A DNA stretch of 64,000 nucleotides, taken from contig NZ_CABGGS010000034.1 of assembly GCF_902158555.1 (NCBI RefSeq), positions 186,001-250,000 on the forward strand, given 5' to 3'. A model generated the notes under the pieces. That model ran no database searches. It was given only the letters and a program-made list of their open reading frames with translations, and had not been told where the DNA came from. The stretch is from Klebsiella spallanzanii (GTDB lineage Bacteria > Pseudomonadota > Gammaproteobacteria > Enterobacterales > Enterobacteriaceae). How positions within the stretch are numbered: the first letter of the stretch is position 1; every line of letters begins with the position of its first letter. Position numbers and translations under genes: made by a program. Positions 37,228 through 46,816 of the stretch are shown here, piece after piece.

Positions 37228-37827
37228 TTGTTTGAATCTCACCTGAATATTTTTATCCGTGCGGTGTTTGTCGAGAACATGGCGCTCAATTTTTTCCTCG
37301 GTATGTGCACTTTCCTCGCCATTTCGAAAAAAATCGATGTCGCTTTTCGTCTCGGGCTGACGGTGACGGCGCTGCTGGCGATAGCAACGCCTGTTAACAA
37401 CCTCATTTACAATTACCTTTTAAAAGAGAATGCCCTGATTGAAGGCGTCGATCTGAGCTTCCTCGATTTCATTACTTTTATCGGTGTTCTTGCGGCGCTG
37501 GTGCAGATCCTCGAGATGGTTATCGATAAATACTTCCACGCGTTAAACCATGCTTTAGGGCCGTTTTTGCCGTTATTAACCATTCACTGCGCTATTTTTG
37601 GCGCGACCATTTTTATGGTGCAGCGTGAATACAGCTTTCTGGAATCACTGACCTACGGCACCGGATGCGGTATCGGTTGGATGCTAGCGATTGTGGCGCT
37701 GGCCGGTATTCGTGAAAAGCTGAAATATGCCAATATGCCGAAGGGGTTACGTGGACTAGGCAGCGTCTTCATCACCGCTGGACTCATGTCTCTGGGATTT
37801 ATGTCGTTTTCGGGTATCTCCTTGTAG
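37228..37827 (+). CDS. Solitary NqrE-like membrane protein
   Basis: 199 residues with six helices, closely matching NqrE, a subunit of the sodium-pumping NADH:quinone reductase: VRAVFVENM-type start ([26 protein letters not shown]), [60 protein letters not shown]. Both conserved Cys (in GMCTFLA and TIHCAIFG) are present. I choose TTG 37228, with GGAGG 5 nt before it, which gives the family length; ATG 37216 would overlap that site. No other nqr gene is nearby, so it is an orphan paralogue. Confidence 0.85.
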   Translation: MFESHLNIFIRAVFVENMALNFFLGMCTFLAISKKIDVAFRLGLTVTALLAIATPVNNLIYNYLLKENALIEGVDLSFLDFITFIGVLAALVQILEMVIDKYFHALNHALGPFLPLLTIHCAIFGATIFMVQREYSFLESLTYGTGCGIGWMLAIVALAGIREKLKYANMPKGLRGLGSVFITAGLMSLGFMSFSGISL

Positions 37828-37841
37828 GCTACATCTGGTGC

Positions 37842-37860
37842 GGGGAGCAGGGCGCTCCCC
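37842..37860. terminator. Hairpin between convergent nqrE-like and porin genes
   Basis: Seven-bp GC stem GGGGAGC/GCTCCCC with a 5-nt loop, followed by ATAAAAT. It lies between two converging genes and probably ends transcription. Confidence 0.5.
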
Positions 37861-37884
37861 ATAAAATCTGATTTGCCTCAGTTA

Positions 37885-39243
37885 TCAGAAAAAGTACTTA
37901 AAGCGCACGCGGGCGCCGTAGCGATCGTGTACGCTCTCATCGCCGCCTTTTTCATCCAGCCATGACCAGTACGCGCCTAAATAGATATTGAAATTCTTCA
38001 TATCCATCAGGTCGGGAAGCTGGTATGAAGTATGCAGCGTATGAATGTCATATGTGCCCTTTTGGGTTATCCAGCAACCATCGTCGCAATTTGCCAGTGA
38101 ACTGCCATCAAATTGCTCAATTTTGTTGTGCGCGTAGATATAGCCAAGCTCAAAACGCTGCCACAGGGCGTTAATGCCGGCGGTGAAGTCTTTTTCACCT
38201 GAAGCGTCCAGATAGGCGGTGTTCAGGTTAACGACAATACCGTTGTCCGGATCTTCCTTAAGGCCGTTCCAGGTGAATGTCGCGCCGTAGCCGTTTCGCC
38301 TGGACTGGTTTACCCATTTCCCCTGTTGGTCATAATAGCCCCAGGCATTATTCACGACGTTGGACTCCATTGCCACGGCGGCACTCATCGCATCTTCAGA
38401 CCAGGAGATAACAGGGCGCAGATAAACCACGTTTTTCTCATTCTCTATCTGACGACCATGATATTTTTTATCAACCAGTAGCGAACTGCCATCCTCAACC
38501 AGGGTGTTTAATTCGAAATACCAGTTATCCAACTGTTTGCTCAACATAAAACTACCGCCGGAATCAGACCGCCCGCGACCTTCTTTCATCATATAGATAT
38601 AACCATGACCATCGTTGTACAGATCGTTCGCAGTATTGCCGGAATGCTCAATAAAAGTATCCTGATTAAGGGGAAACATATCGAAGGCCTCAAAGCGGCC
38701 GACTTTCATTTTCCAGTCCTGCTCTTTGCCGAAGAAGAAGGCGGCATCGTCAAGATTAACGGAGCCATTCAGGTCGGCAAGCGGTTGTACCGTAAATCCG
38801 GCAAAACGGCCATCGTTCAACCCCCGGTAGCCATCAAAACCTAATAAGATGCGCCCGTTAATATCCCATTTTTCATTACTATCGTCGCGTTGGCTAATAA
38901 GAGAACCTTTGCGACTTTCCGCATCCATATTAAATTCAACGTCGCCATAAAAATTGAGGTCACCAAATCCGCTGAGTGTTAATGTCGGCTCCGTTTTATT
39001 ATTACGCGTTTCGTGCGCAGAGGCCGTTCCCACTACCGGGACAGGCTGCGCGTGACTTAGTGTCTGACTGGACTTCAGTTGTTTGATTTCTTCTTCAGCA
39101 GTTTGCGCCCGCGATTCTGCCGAATAGAGCCGCTGCTCAAGGCGCTGCAGACGTTGTTCCATTGATATTTCCGGTGAGTCAGCAAAAGATGCTGGGGCCA
39201 CCAGACATAATCCCATAGAGAGCAGGGCAGTTTTATTTTTCAT
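37885..39243 (-). CDS. Carbohydrate porin, RafY-like
   Basis: 452-residue outer-membrane protein with a signal peptide (cleavage after SFA), an N-terminal coiled coil (about 25-60, MEQRLQRLEQRLYSAESRAQTAEEEI) and a beta-barrel of aromatic-rich alternating strands that ends RVRFKYFF with the C-terminal Phe required for assembly. The coiled coil plus wide barrel is the plan of RafY-type glycoporins that pass oligosaccharides. It lies 110 nt after the rhamnosidase gene on the same strand and should admit rhamnosides or plant glycosides. Confidence 0.85.
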   Translation of the reverse strand: MKNKTALLSMGLCLVAPASFADSPEISMEQRLQRLEQRLYSAESRAQTAEEEIKQLKSSQTLSHAQPVPVVGTASAHETRNNKTEPTLTLSGFGDLNFYGDVEFNMDAESRKGSLISQRDDSNEKWDINGRILLGFDGYRGLNDGRFAGFTVQPLADLNGSVNLDDAAFFFGKEQDWKMKVGRFEAFDMFPLNQDTFIEHSGNTANDLYNDGHGYIYMMKEGRGRSDSGGSFMLSKQLDNWYFELNTLVEDGSSLLVDKKYHGRQIENEKNVVYLRPVISWSEDAMSAAVAMESNVVNNAWGYYDQQGKWVNQSRRNGYGATFTWNGLKEDPDNGIVVNLNTAYLDASGEKDFTAGINALWQRFELGYIYAHNKIEQFDGSSLANCDDGCWITQKGTYDIHTLHTSYQLPDLMDMKNFNIYLGAYWSWLDEKGGDESVHDRYGARVRFKYFF

Positions 39244-39353
39244 TATATAATTCCATTAATTAACAGAGGTGATATTGCGTAAAAGCGTGCTTCGCCATCA
39301 TCGAAGGTGTGACGATAACGTTCATTCAAATAATGACGAAGCAGAGGTTTTAA

Positions 39354-42020
39354 TTATGACGAACGCGACTCTCGATATTTTATTTTATATTTACCGGAGC
39401 CGACCGATACCTGATATTCATCGCCCACGTGGGTAAATTCGAGAGAGTGGTGCTCTGTAATTTCACCGCCAGCCGGGAGCATAATCGTGGCCCGACTGTT
39501 GTGGGGGATGGTGATATCCAGCGTCATCTCCTGATGCTCATCTCTCTGCCAGTTCACGCTAATTTCGCCATATCCCGAACGGTAGCAGGCATTCATCCAC
39601 TCAAGATTGCCGCCAAACGTCGGTTTAATAAGGATATGTCTAAATCCCGGGTTATTTTCATCGGTGTCGATACCAGCGACCGCCCGATATATCCATTCGC
39701 CAATTGCGCCATAAGCGTAGTGGTTAAAAGAGTTCATATCCGGGCTCCACATTGAACCATCGGGTTTAATACCATCCCAGTGTTCCCAGATGGTTGTTGC
39801 TCCAGCTTTAACCTGATAGAGCCAGGAGGGGAAGTCATCTTTTAGCAGTAGTTGCCAGGCTTCTTTGCCGCGACCGTTGTTGCTGAGCGCGTGGCAGAAA
39901 TAGGGCGTACCTACAAATCCCGTGACCAGGTGCCCATCATGTTCATTAAGCAGTTCAACCAATGTATTGATGGTTCTTTCTCTGAACCGTTCCGGGACCA
40001 GACCAAAATGCAGGGCCAATATATGCGCGGTTTGTGTTCTTGCTGCCAGACGCCCGTTAGGCGTAAAAAACTCTTGCTGGAAGCTGTTGACGATTGAGGT
40101 ATAAAGCGCTGAATACTCCGTGTAGTCGTCTGTATATCCGAGTACTTTCGCCGTTTTAGCCAGCAACAAAGTAGACAAACTATAATAAGCCATGCAGGTT
40201 AAATCGTTTGGCGTTGCGCCAAAATAGCTGCCTTCTTTGGCATCAAGAGCGACCCAATCACCGAATTGTAATTTATAGCTCCATTTATTATCGACAGCGT
40301 GTTCGCGCATGAAATTCACCCACGCCTTCATGCTGCCATACTGGTTGCGTAACGTTGCGGTATCGCCATACATCAAATAGAGCGTCCAGGGATTGATCAC
40401 CGCAGCATCGGCCCAGGCGGCGGCAGAATGTGTGCAACCGTCGCGCATAAAGCGGTCTTCGTCGCTTCTGCCGGTGAGGATATCGGGAACCACGTGCGGT
40501 ACGCCGCCTTCCGGCGTCTGGTCATAACGAAGATCGGTCAGCCATTTGGCAAAAAAGTTGCGCGTTTGCATCAGATAGCTCGCGGTGCGGCAGAAAATCT
40601 GCGCATCGCCGGTCCAACCCAAACGCTCATCGCGCTGTGGGCAGTCGGTGGGAACATCAACGAAATTCCCCTTCAAGCCCCACAAAATATTGTGGTGCAG
40701 CTGATTTAAATCCGGATTAGAGCAGAGGAATTCGCCTGTCTGCTCCATTTGTGAATGCACCACTACAGCTTTAAAATCATCCAGCGCAATGGTCCCAGGC
40801 CAGGATTCAATTTTCACATAGCGGAAGCCCTGGAAGGTAAAGTTAGGGTGGTAAACTTCGACATCCGCTCCCTTCAGCGTGTACTCAATGCGCTGCTTTG
40901 CCGAACGCAGGTTGTCAAGATAGACGTTGCCGTCCTTATCCAGCACTTCGAAATGGCGAAGAATAACCTTGTCTCCGGCCTGACCATTGACGTGGAATTC
41001 AACCCATCCGGTAAGATTCTGCCCAAAATCAATAACGGTATCGCCTTCAGGTGTCACGAGAAGGGCAAGAGGTTTAAGGCATTCTACAGCCTGCACCGTA
41101 CATGCCCCTTGCGCTTGCAGAGCCTGTTTGCTTGCTGTCACGAGGCTGACTGGCCGCCATCTGGCCGTATCGCAATCCACCTTATTCCATGCGGATTGTT
41201 CACGACGCGCATCATAGATTTCGCCATCGTAAATCTCCGAGAATAATACCGGTGAGTCAGCGGCCAGCCAGCGGCTATCCGTACCAAACATCATTTGACG
41301 CCCATCTTTATAGGTCACGACGACCTGACAGATAAACGCGGTTCGTTCGCCATAATAATTACGCTGGCGATTAAAGCTCATATCGCCTTTATACCAACCG
41401 GCGCCAATGCTGGCGGCAATCGCATTTTCCCCGCTATTAACCAGATGAGTCAGGTCGTAAGTTTGATAGAGCAGGTGGTGGTGATAGCTGGTCCATCCGG
41501 GAGTCAGCTCATCCTTACCGACTTTTTCACCGTTGACATACAGTTTATACAGACCCAGGGCACTGGCATGGGCAACAACAGAGTGAATATCGGCGCAGTC
41601 ATAGAGTTTAAAAAGCGTTCTGAGCAGCGTACCTCTGGAGTCATTTTTATCTTCGCTGGTTTCAGCAGAAATAAAATCCGCCGTCCACTTTGAACCCGGC
41701 AGCCCGGTAATAAACACGGCACTCTCGCTCCAGCTGCTCTGCTCGCCGTGATTATCACCCATCCTCACCCTAATAAAGTAATGACGTGAATTTTTAAGCT
41801 CAAGATCAGGTAAGACGATATTTTGTGATTCTGCGCTGGTAACCCAACCGCTGTCATAAACAACCTTGGTGAAGGCTGCGTTTTCACTTAACTGAATTTG
41901 TCTGTTTACTTGTTCAACATTTTGATTGCTGCTGTCAATCACCCAGCCCAATACCGGCATCGTCTCAGTACCGTTAAGCGTTGGGGAATAGTTTAATGAC
42001 ACGCTTTTAATCGCTAACAT
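39354..42020 (-). CDS. GH78 alpha-L-rhamnosidase
   Basis: 888 residues without a signal peptide, hence cytoplasmic. N-terminal beta-sandwich domains (LGLYKLYVNGEKVGKDELTPGWTSY), then the (alpha/alpha)6 barrel with CPQRDERLGWTGDAQIFCRTA, where the acidic residues that act in GH78 lie, and TTIWEHWDG. It cleaves terminal alpha-L-rhamnose from glycosides brought in by the MFS carrier. I start at ATG 42020 with AAGGAG 7 nt before it; an upstream start at 42044 would overlap the carrier gene. Confidence 0.92.
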   Translation of the reverse strand: MLAIKSVSLNYSPTLNGTETMPVLGWVIDSSNQNVEQVNRQIQLSENAAFTKVVYDSGWVTSAESQNIVLPDLELKNSRHYFIRVRMGDNHGEQSSWSESAVFITGLPGSKWTADFISAETSEDKNDSRGTLLRTLFKLYDCADIHSVVAHASALGLYKLYVNGEKVGKDELTPGWTSYHHHLLYQTYDLTHLVNSGENAIAASIGAGWYKGDMSFNRQRNYYGERTAFICQVVVTYKDGRQMMFGTDSRWLAADSPVLFSEIYDGEIYDARREQSAWNKVDCDTARWRPVSLVTASKQALQAQGACTVQAVECLKPLALLVTPEGDTVIDFGQNLTGWVEFHVNGQAGDKVILRHFEVLDKDGNVYLDNLRSAKQRIEYTLKGADVEVYHPNFTFQGFRYVKIESWPGTIALDDFKAVVVHSQMEQTGEFLCSNPDLNQLHHNILWGLKGNFVDVPTDCPQRDERLGWTGDAQIFCRTASYLMQTRNFFAKWLTDLRYDQTPEGGVPHVVPDILTGRSDEDRFMRDGCTHSAAAWADAAVINPWTLYLMYGDTATLRNQYGSMKAWVNFMREHAVDNKWSYKLQFGDWVALDAKEGSYFGATPNDLTCMAYYSLSTLLLAKTAKVLGYTDDYTEYSALYTSIVNSFQQEFFTPNGRLAARTQTAHILALHFGLVPERFRERTINTLVELLNEHDGHLVTGFVGTPYFCHALSNNGRGKEAWQLLLKDDFPSWLYQVKAGATTIWEHWDGIKPDGSMWSPDMNSFNHYAYGAIGEWIYRAVAGIDTDENNPGFRHILIKPTFGGNLEWMNACYRSGYGEISVNWQRDEHQEMTLDITIPHNSRATIMLPAGGEITEHHSLEFTHVGDEYQVSVGSGKYKIKYRESRSS

Positions 42021-42033
42021 GTTACCGCTCCTT

Positions 42034-43335
42034 TTAGTTTTCACCTGCTAAATGCTTATTCATTTCGCTATTACGGACATCAGGGGAGAGCATTTCTGCT
42101 TCATCATTAAATTCATTACGCTGTTTGCCCCGGAAACAGAGCCAGCCAATAAACACACCAACACCGACGATGGATGAGAGCGTGGCGTACAGCACCATCG
42201 GGCCAGCATCAAGCAATACGGGGGTAACGAAAGCGAGCATGCCGCATGACAGGCGGGCAACGGCAACAATGACGCCCTGAGCGGTGGATCTCAGCATGGT
42301 CGGGAATGACTCCTGCGACCAGACTTTCATTATTCCTTCGAACGCCAGACCGCTCCCCATATTGGTAAATAACATGCAGCAGAACCATGATGCTGGAGAG
42401 AAGTTAAAAATCATCGGCAGAGCGTATCCGCCGGTCAGCAGGACGGCACCTAATATATAAAAGGGCATACGTTTAGGTGTATCGACAATACGCATAAATA
42501 AAATACCGGAGGCCATACCAACAGGCATGATGAGCAAATTCCATAACGAGTTTGTGCCGACGCTAATCCCCACCACATTAACCGCAACGTAGGTTCCGAA
42601 CTGTCCACCGGTATTAGCGGCGAGGTTGGTAAACGCGTAAAAAATACAAAGCGCGACAAATGGCCACAAATATTTTCCCTGAAGGAGATCTTTATATGAG
42701 GATTTTTGCGCGCGAACCGTTGTGACGCCACGACGGAGCTCATCACGAGCAACCAGCCACAAAGGTGATTCGGGAATAGACCAGCGCAAAATCAACAAGA
42801 TGGCGGCCACCAATCCCACATGTAGATACATGATTTGCGCGCCGCTTCTTCCCCATTCACCCACAACGGCGGCAATCGCCATGGTCATGCCGATACCAAT
42901 GGTCCATAACAGGTTGGAGAGGGCGATGATCTTTCCTCTGTTTTTATCCGTGGCCGCTTCGGAAATGGTTGCCAGCGAAACGGGTAAATCAGCGCCTGTC
43001 GCCAAACCGACTAATAAAGTGCCGATCAGCAATAAATGAAATGTCGAGCCTAAAGCAAGTAATGTGGTGCCGATGATAATCATGGCCATGGTAATAATAA
43101 ATACTTTACGCCTGCCGATGCGGTCTCCTAAGCGTCCGCCGGTAAACGCACCAAGCGCAATACATAATGTGAGAAGTCCCGAAAGAATACCTATTTCCGT
43201 TGCGGTGGTGCCTATTGTTTTTTGATAAATAACCAGGGCGGTACCGTTTGACACAATAGCGGCGGAGTCGATGTAGGATGCCATTCCCGACACGACCCCG
43301 ACATACCAGGGGTTGGGTACTTTTTTTACTGACAT
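42034..43335 (-). CDS. MFS sugar transporter
   Basis: 433 residues, twelve helices, of the sugar-porter/metabolite-proton symporter type. The loop 2-3 motif GGRLGDRIGRRKVF and the PESPLWLVARDE segment after helix 6 are typical. It is encoded 13 nt before the rhamnosidase gene and downstream of an AraC regulator, so it most likely imports rhamnose-containing oligosaccharides or glycosides. The substrate is inferred from context. Confidence 0.9.
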   Translation of the reverse strand: MSVKKVPNPWYVGVVSGMASYIDSAAIVSNGTALVIYQKTIGTTATEIGILSGLLTLCIALGAFTGGRLGDRIGRRKVFIITMAMIIIGTTLLALGSTFHLLLIGTLLVGLATGADLPVSLATISEAATDKNRGKIIALSNLLWTIGIGMTMAIAAVVGEWGRSGAQIMYLHVGLVAAILLILRWSIPESPLWLVARDELRRGVTTVRAQKSSYKDLLQGKYLWPFVALCIFYAFTNLAANTGGQFGTYVAVNVVGISVGTNSLWNLLIMPVGMASGILFMRIVDTPKRMPFYILGAVLLTGGYALPMIFNFSPASWFCCMLFTNMGSGLAFEGIMKVWSQESFPTMLRSTAQGVIVAVARLSCGMLAFVTPVLLDAGPMVLYATLSSIVGVGVFIGWLCFRGKQRNEFNDEAEMLSPDVRNSEMNKHLAGEN

Positions 43336-43465
43336 ACTTGTTATCCTCTCTAAGGAGATAATTATAATGAGATAAATATTTGAGGTATGACGATATTCCT
43401 TTTCCTTGCATGGAAATACACCTTGTAAATAAGGTGTTTTAATACATGTTTGCTGACTATATTAA

Positions 43466-44308
43466 TTAACGGGTGAGTTTTCTCTCCTGGGACGGCGGGT
43501 AGCGGAAGCGCCGCTTATAACTTTCCGTGAATCTGATGGCATTTTGAAAACCGCAGATAATGGCTATCTCATTGATGGTTTTATCCGTGGTACGTAATAG
43601 TTCCTGTGCTTTCAACAGACGAAATAGCTGCTGAAAATTCCCCGGCGTATGGCCGGTGATATCTTTAATAAATCTGAACATCGTGCGTTTAGCCATGCCG
43701 CTTTCATCGCACAGATCGCCCCAATGAATATGCCGGAGATAGTTATATTTCAGAAAATTAAGCAGATATTTTCTTCCAGAGGCATCAAGAGACTGGCGAG
43801 TGGCTCTTCGCTGCGTGCACTGGTACAGCGCGTCTATAATGCCAAAGAAGGCCATTTCGGTGGCCGAGAAATAGGCATCATCGAAATCGTCATCCTGACG
43901 ACGATTAATAACCTGGCTAAGATTAATGATCCTCTCCAAATCATCCGATGATAAAGAAACATTGTGCTGATTGTTAAGGCTGTTGTTTTTTTCTATTTTT
44001 GCAATGAGCTTGCTAACATTTGACAGGAACGCAAAAGGGCGGCTTTTGTGGATCAGGACATTAATTACCGATAAGTTGTTTGTGGATATATAGCTATGCG
44101 TGTCGGTTGTTGAGACAAAAAAGAAGTCGCCTTTATAGATAAACTGTACGTTATCGTTGATTATATGAAATCCGCTACCTTCATATACGATAACGATCTC
44201 ATCAAAGTCATGCCCATGAACTTCTTCAAGATTTTGTTGACCAAGCATAAAAAGGCAGAAGGCATGTTTTTCTGACAAGAAAAACTCGTGGCTTTGCATA
44301 ATTTTCAT
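43466..44308 (-). CDS. AraC-family regulator, RhaR/RhaS-like
   Basis: 280 residues: an N-terminal cupin sensor (VHGHDFDEIVIVYEGSGFHIIND) and a C-terminal double helix-turn-helix (MAKRTMFRFIKDITGHTPGNFQQLFRLLKAQELL, then INEIAIICGFQNAIRFTESYKRRFRYPPSQ). ATG 44308 is preferred because AGG lies 7 nt upstream; an earlier in-frame start at 44362 has no site. It heads the carrier-rhamnosidase-porin set, so it is the likely rhamnose-responsive activator of that set. Confidence 0.9.
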   Translation of the reverse strand: MKIMQSHEFFLSEKHAFCLFMLGQQNLEEVHGHDFDEIVIVYEGSGFHIINDNVQFIYKGDFFFVSTTDTHSYISTNNLSVINVLIHKSRPFAFLSNVSKLIAKIEKNNSLNNQHNVSLSSDDLERIINLSQVINRRQDDDFDDAYFSATEMAFFGIIDALYQCTQRRATRQSLDASGRKYLLNFLKYNYLRHIHWGDLCDESGMAKRTMFRFIKDITGHTPGNFQQLFRLLKAQELLRTTDKTINEIAIICGFQNAIRFTESYKRRFRYPPSQERKLTR

Positions 44309-44742
44309 ATTGTCACCTGCAGTAAATTGCAAACAATAACCATAGCATATCCACCTTCTCATGTTTATGAATGAAGTGTCTGGTTCTTTTTATTGGTGAA
44401 ATATTCAATTTGGTAACGTATTTGTATTTAACAACAATAGTTATGACAAGTCTATATGGCAATTTGGCACTCAGCCGTAATTACATGTGATTCAACCTTC
44501 ATTTTTTTACAAATAGGGAGGGTTCAGTGTCAGATTAGTTTTGCGATTTGCAATCAGAGTTGAAAGATTAATTAACGATCGATAATCCTTAATTAGCCTT
44601 CGAATTATTGTGGTTTATCACCAGTATGAAGACAAGAAGGGGAGATCCGTGAAGACATGGTTTTGCAGTATCAGGATTGCCTTGACGACAAATCGCGATA
44701 GACTGAACGTCCATGTGGATAATACAGGATGTTAATTTCAAA
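44309..44742. other. Intergenic region upstream of the AraC-type gene
   Basis: 434 nt, AT-rich, holding the expected promoter of the regulator on the minus strand and of the small membrane protein on the plus strand. No gene or clear RNA structure seen. Confidence 0.55.
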
Positions 44743-44982
44743 ATGCATGACTCCCTCTCCCTGCTGCTAAAAGCGATCATGATTTTACTTCTTGCCCTGG
44801 GAATCTGGAGCTTTATAAGACGGAAGGCGAAAAAAGCGGTTCTGGGTATCGACCCGGCTATTGCTGAAGCTAACGCCCGCGAACGTTACCGCTGGCGTTA
44901 CGCCCAATGGGGATGGCAGACGCTACAATATATTTGTCTGCTGTATTTAGTTGCCTCAGCCCTTAAGTTCATTCTGAGTTAG
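44743..44982 (+). CDS. Small two-helix membrane protein of unknown function
   Basis: 79 residues with hydrophobic segments at about 5-22 and 60-77 and a basic, Arg-rich stretch between them (RRKAKKAV, ARERYRWRYAQWG). I begin at ATG 44743 (MHDSLSLLL); an earlier ATG at 44713 would add ten less plausible residues. AGGA is somewhat far upstream. Convergent with the racemase-like gene. Family not recognised. Confidence 0.55.
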   Translation: MHDSLSLLLKAIMILLLALGIWSFIRRKAKKAVLGIDPAIAEANARERYRWRYAQWGWQTLQYICLLYLVASALKFILS

Positions 44983-44991
44983 GACAGCGGG

Positions 44992-45735
44992 TTACGCGCG
45001 ATTGAGTAAAGCCAGCATAGCATCATCCAGCCCTTGATTTGGCTTAAGCGGGGGAGGCGCAACGCTACCCGCCCTGGCAATACCTGAATCAAGATGATAA
45101 AGCACCTGGGCCTGAGCCACGCCGCAGGATACGCCATCTACCACCGGAACGGGGATTTTACCCGCCAGCGCTCTCGCCAGACCGGCTAATGGTGCGCCGG
45201 CAAGAATCAGGACATCGGCGCCATCATCATTCACTGCCTGATGGCAGAGCACCAGCAGGCGCTCTGCGTGCTCCAGCTGCACGCTACCGGCATCACGAAG
45301 CGGACTATCCAGATAACGAATGCTGGCAAGACGAGACAACATGCCATAGCGATCTACGCACTCGCGATACCAACCCGTGATACGTCGGGAAATGGCAATA
45401 ATCGAGAAACGGGGTCCGAGCTGCGCTGCCGTCATTAATGCTGATTCGGTCATACCGATCACGGGTACGTCCAGAACTTCTCTTAGCGGTAAAAGACCCG
45501 GATCGCCAAAGGCAGCGACCAGCAGCGCGTCGTAGCTTCCGAGCCGTTGACCTGCAATAGTGGCAACGGCGTGCCCGCCCAGCAACGCTTCAAACCGGGT
45601 TTCAATATAGGCTACGCCGCTTTGCGCGGTGGCCATAATAATTTTCGTATCCGCCGCCGCCGTTCGCCGGGCTTCGGTTTCAATCAGCGCGGTAACGCTT
45701 TGCGTAATGTTCGGATTGACTATTAATAACCGCAT
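44992..45735 (-). CDS. Asp/Glu/hydantoin racemase-family protein
   Basis: 247 residues, the length of hydantoin and allantoin racemases. Start MRLLIVNPNITQSVT and the block LLVAAFGDPGLLPLREVLDVPVIGMTESA place it in the family. These enzymes use two Cys as acid-base pair; the second is present (VDGVSCGVAQAQ), but the first, normally before FGDPG, reads Ala. It may therefore not racemise, or may act on something else. ATG 45735 has AGGAG 5 nt before it. It lies 34 nt after the GntR gene and opposite the hydantoinase operon. Confidence 0.8.
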   Translation of the reverse strand: MRLLIVNPNITQSVTALIETEARRTAAADTKIIMATAQSGVAYIETRFEALLGGHAVATIAGQRLGSYDALLVAAFGDPGLLPLREVLDVPVIGMTESALMTAAQLGPRFSIIAISRRITGWYRECVDRYGMLSRLASIRYLDSPLRDAGSVQLEHAERLLVLCHQAVNDDGADVLILAGAPLAGLARALAGKIPVPVVDGVSCGVAQAQVLYHLDSGIARAGSVAPPPLKPNQGLDDAMLALLNRA

Positions 45736-45769
45736 TGCAGCTCCTGATAATGTCCAAGAAAATAGAGCG

Positions 45770-46501
45770 TTAGCCAAAAATCGCTTCCAGATCAACATCG
45801 GTATCGTCATCTACCGAGAGATCCAACGTGGCTTCAATATGATCAAGATGACTAATCATCAGGCGAATGGCTTCTTCTTCGTTGTCCTGTTCCAGCGCGT
45901 CAACAATAGCAGTGTGCTCATGATTAGGGCATGCCGGAACGTTCGGAGAGTCATACAACAAAATGATCAGGCAGGTCAGGGATGCTAGCTCGCGCATCAG
46001 CTTTGTCAGCGGTGCGCTATCGACCATTTGCGCAATCAACAGGTGGAACTCGCCGGATAAGCGAATAACTGCGTGTTTATCGGCCGCCTCGCGGGCCGCT
46101 CTTTCCAGGCTGATATGTTGATGTAGACGTTCATAGAGCGAACGGTCAGCTCTGGCGACCAGACTGCGTATCAAAGCAGGTTCAAGTATTCGCCGGGCCT
46201 GAAAGATGTGCCGGGCTTCTTCGATCGAGGGGCTGGAGATAAAAGCACCGCGGTTAGGAATTGTCGTTACGACGCCTTCATAAGCTAAGCGGGCCAGTAC
46301 TTCGCGAATTCGGGTACGGTTAACCTGGAAAACGCTGGCCAGCTTTTCTTCCACTAATTTCGTGCCTGGAATAAGTCGATGTTCCATAACAGCGTTGAGG
46401 ATACGTTCATAAATGACATCACGCTTGTCGCTCGTACCGAGGATTTGCCCGGCGTTGCGCGCTTTACGCGAGCGAGGAGTTTCATTGTTTTGGGTCAGCA
46501 C
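45770..46501 (-). CDS. GntR-family regulator (FCD/FadR subfamily)
   Basis: 243 residues. The winged helix about 28-92 (RDVIYERILNAVMEHRLIPGTKLVEEKLASVFQVNRTRIREVLARLAYEGVVTTIPNRGAFI) is followed by an all-helical FCD domain with His in SGEFHLLIAQM and HEHTAIVDAL that should bind a metal and an organic-acid effector. It is divergent from the ABC/hydantoinase operon across 315 nt and cotranscribed with the racemase-like gene; it probably controls both. Confidence 0.92.
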   Translation of the reverse strand: MLTQNNETPRSRKARNAGQILGTSDKRDVIYERILNAVMEHRLIPGTKLVEEKLASVFQVNRTRIREVLARLAYEGVVTTIPNRGAFISSPSIEEARHIFQARRILEPALIRSLVARADRSLYERLHQHISLERAAREAADKHAVIRLSGEFHLLIAQMVDSAPLTKLMRELASLTCLIILLYDSPNVPACPNHEHTAIVDALEQDNEEEAIRLMISHLDHIEATLDLSVDDDTDVDLEAIFG

Positions 46502-46816
46502 GTGAGGATCCTTTTAAAATTGCCACTATTTATATTAGTACTGTCACAAAAAATAACAAGACTCGTATTATTCATGCACTAATTTGGTTCGTTTCTGCAA
46601 AAAATCGCCAAAATAGTGCATAAAAATGAAGGAGTAAATCGCTATTTTTTTCAATGAATAACAATAATTCCATTTAAATAAAAATATAAAAATCAACATA
46701 TTAAATGGGTTTTTTCTTTTCTAATAACAGTAAAAATCGACTTACTGCAGTTGTGGCATAAAGTCTGCATTCATATTGTCACAATATACACTAAGTTAGT
46801 GACAATAGGAGGCTTT
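46502..46816. other. Divergent regulatory region between the GntR-type gene and the ABC operon
   Basis: 315 nt, very AT-rich in the middle (46600-46740). It contains three related sequences: TGTCACAA at 46542-46549, ATTGTCACAAT at 46775-46785 and GTGACAAT at 46799-46806. No gene seen. Confidence 0.6.
46775..46806. promoter_or_regulatory. Inverted repeat before the ABC operon, candidate GntR site
   Basis: ATTGTCAC (46775-46782) and GTGACAAT (46799-46806), exact complements 16 nt apart. The second arm directly abuts the AGGAGG ribosome binding site, so binding or RNA folding here could control the first gene. Confidence 0.5.
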
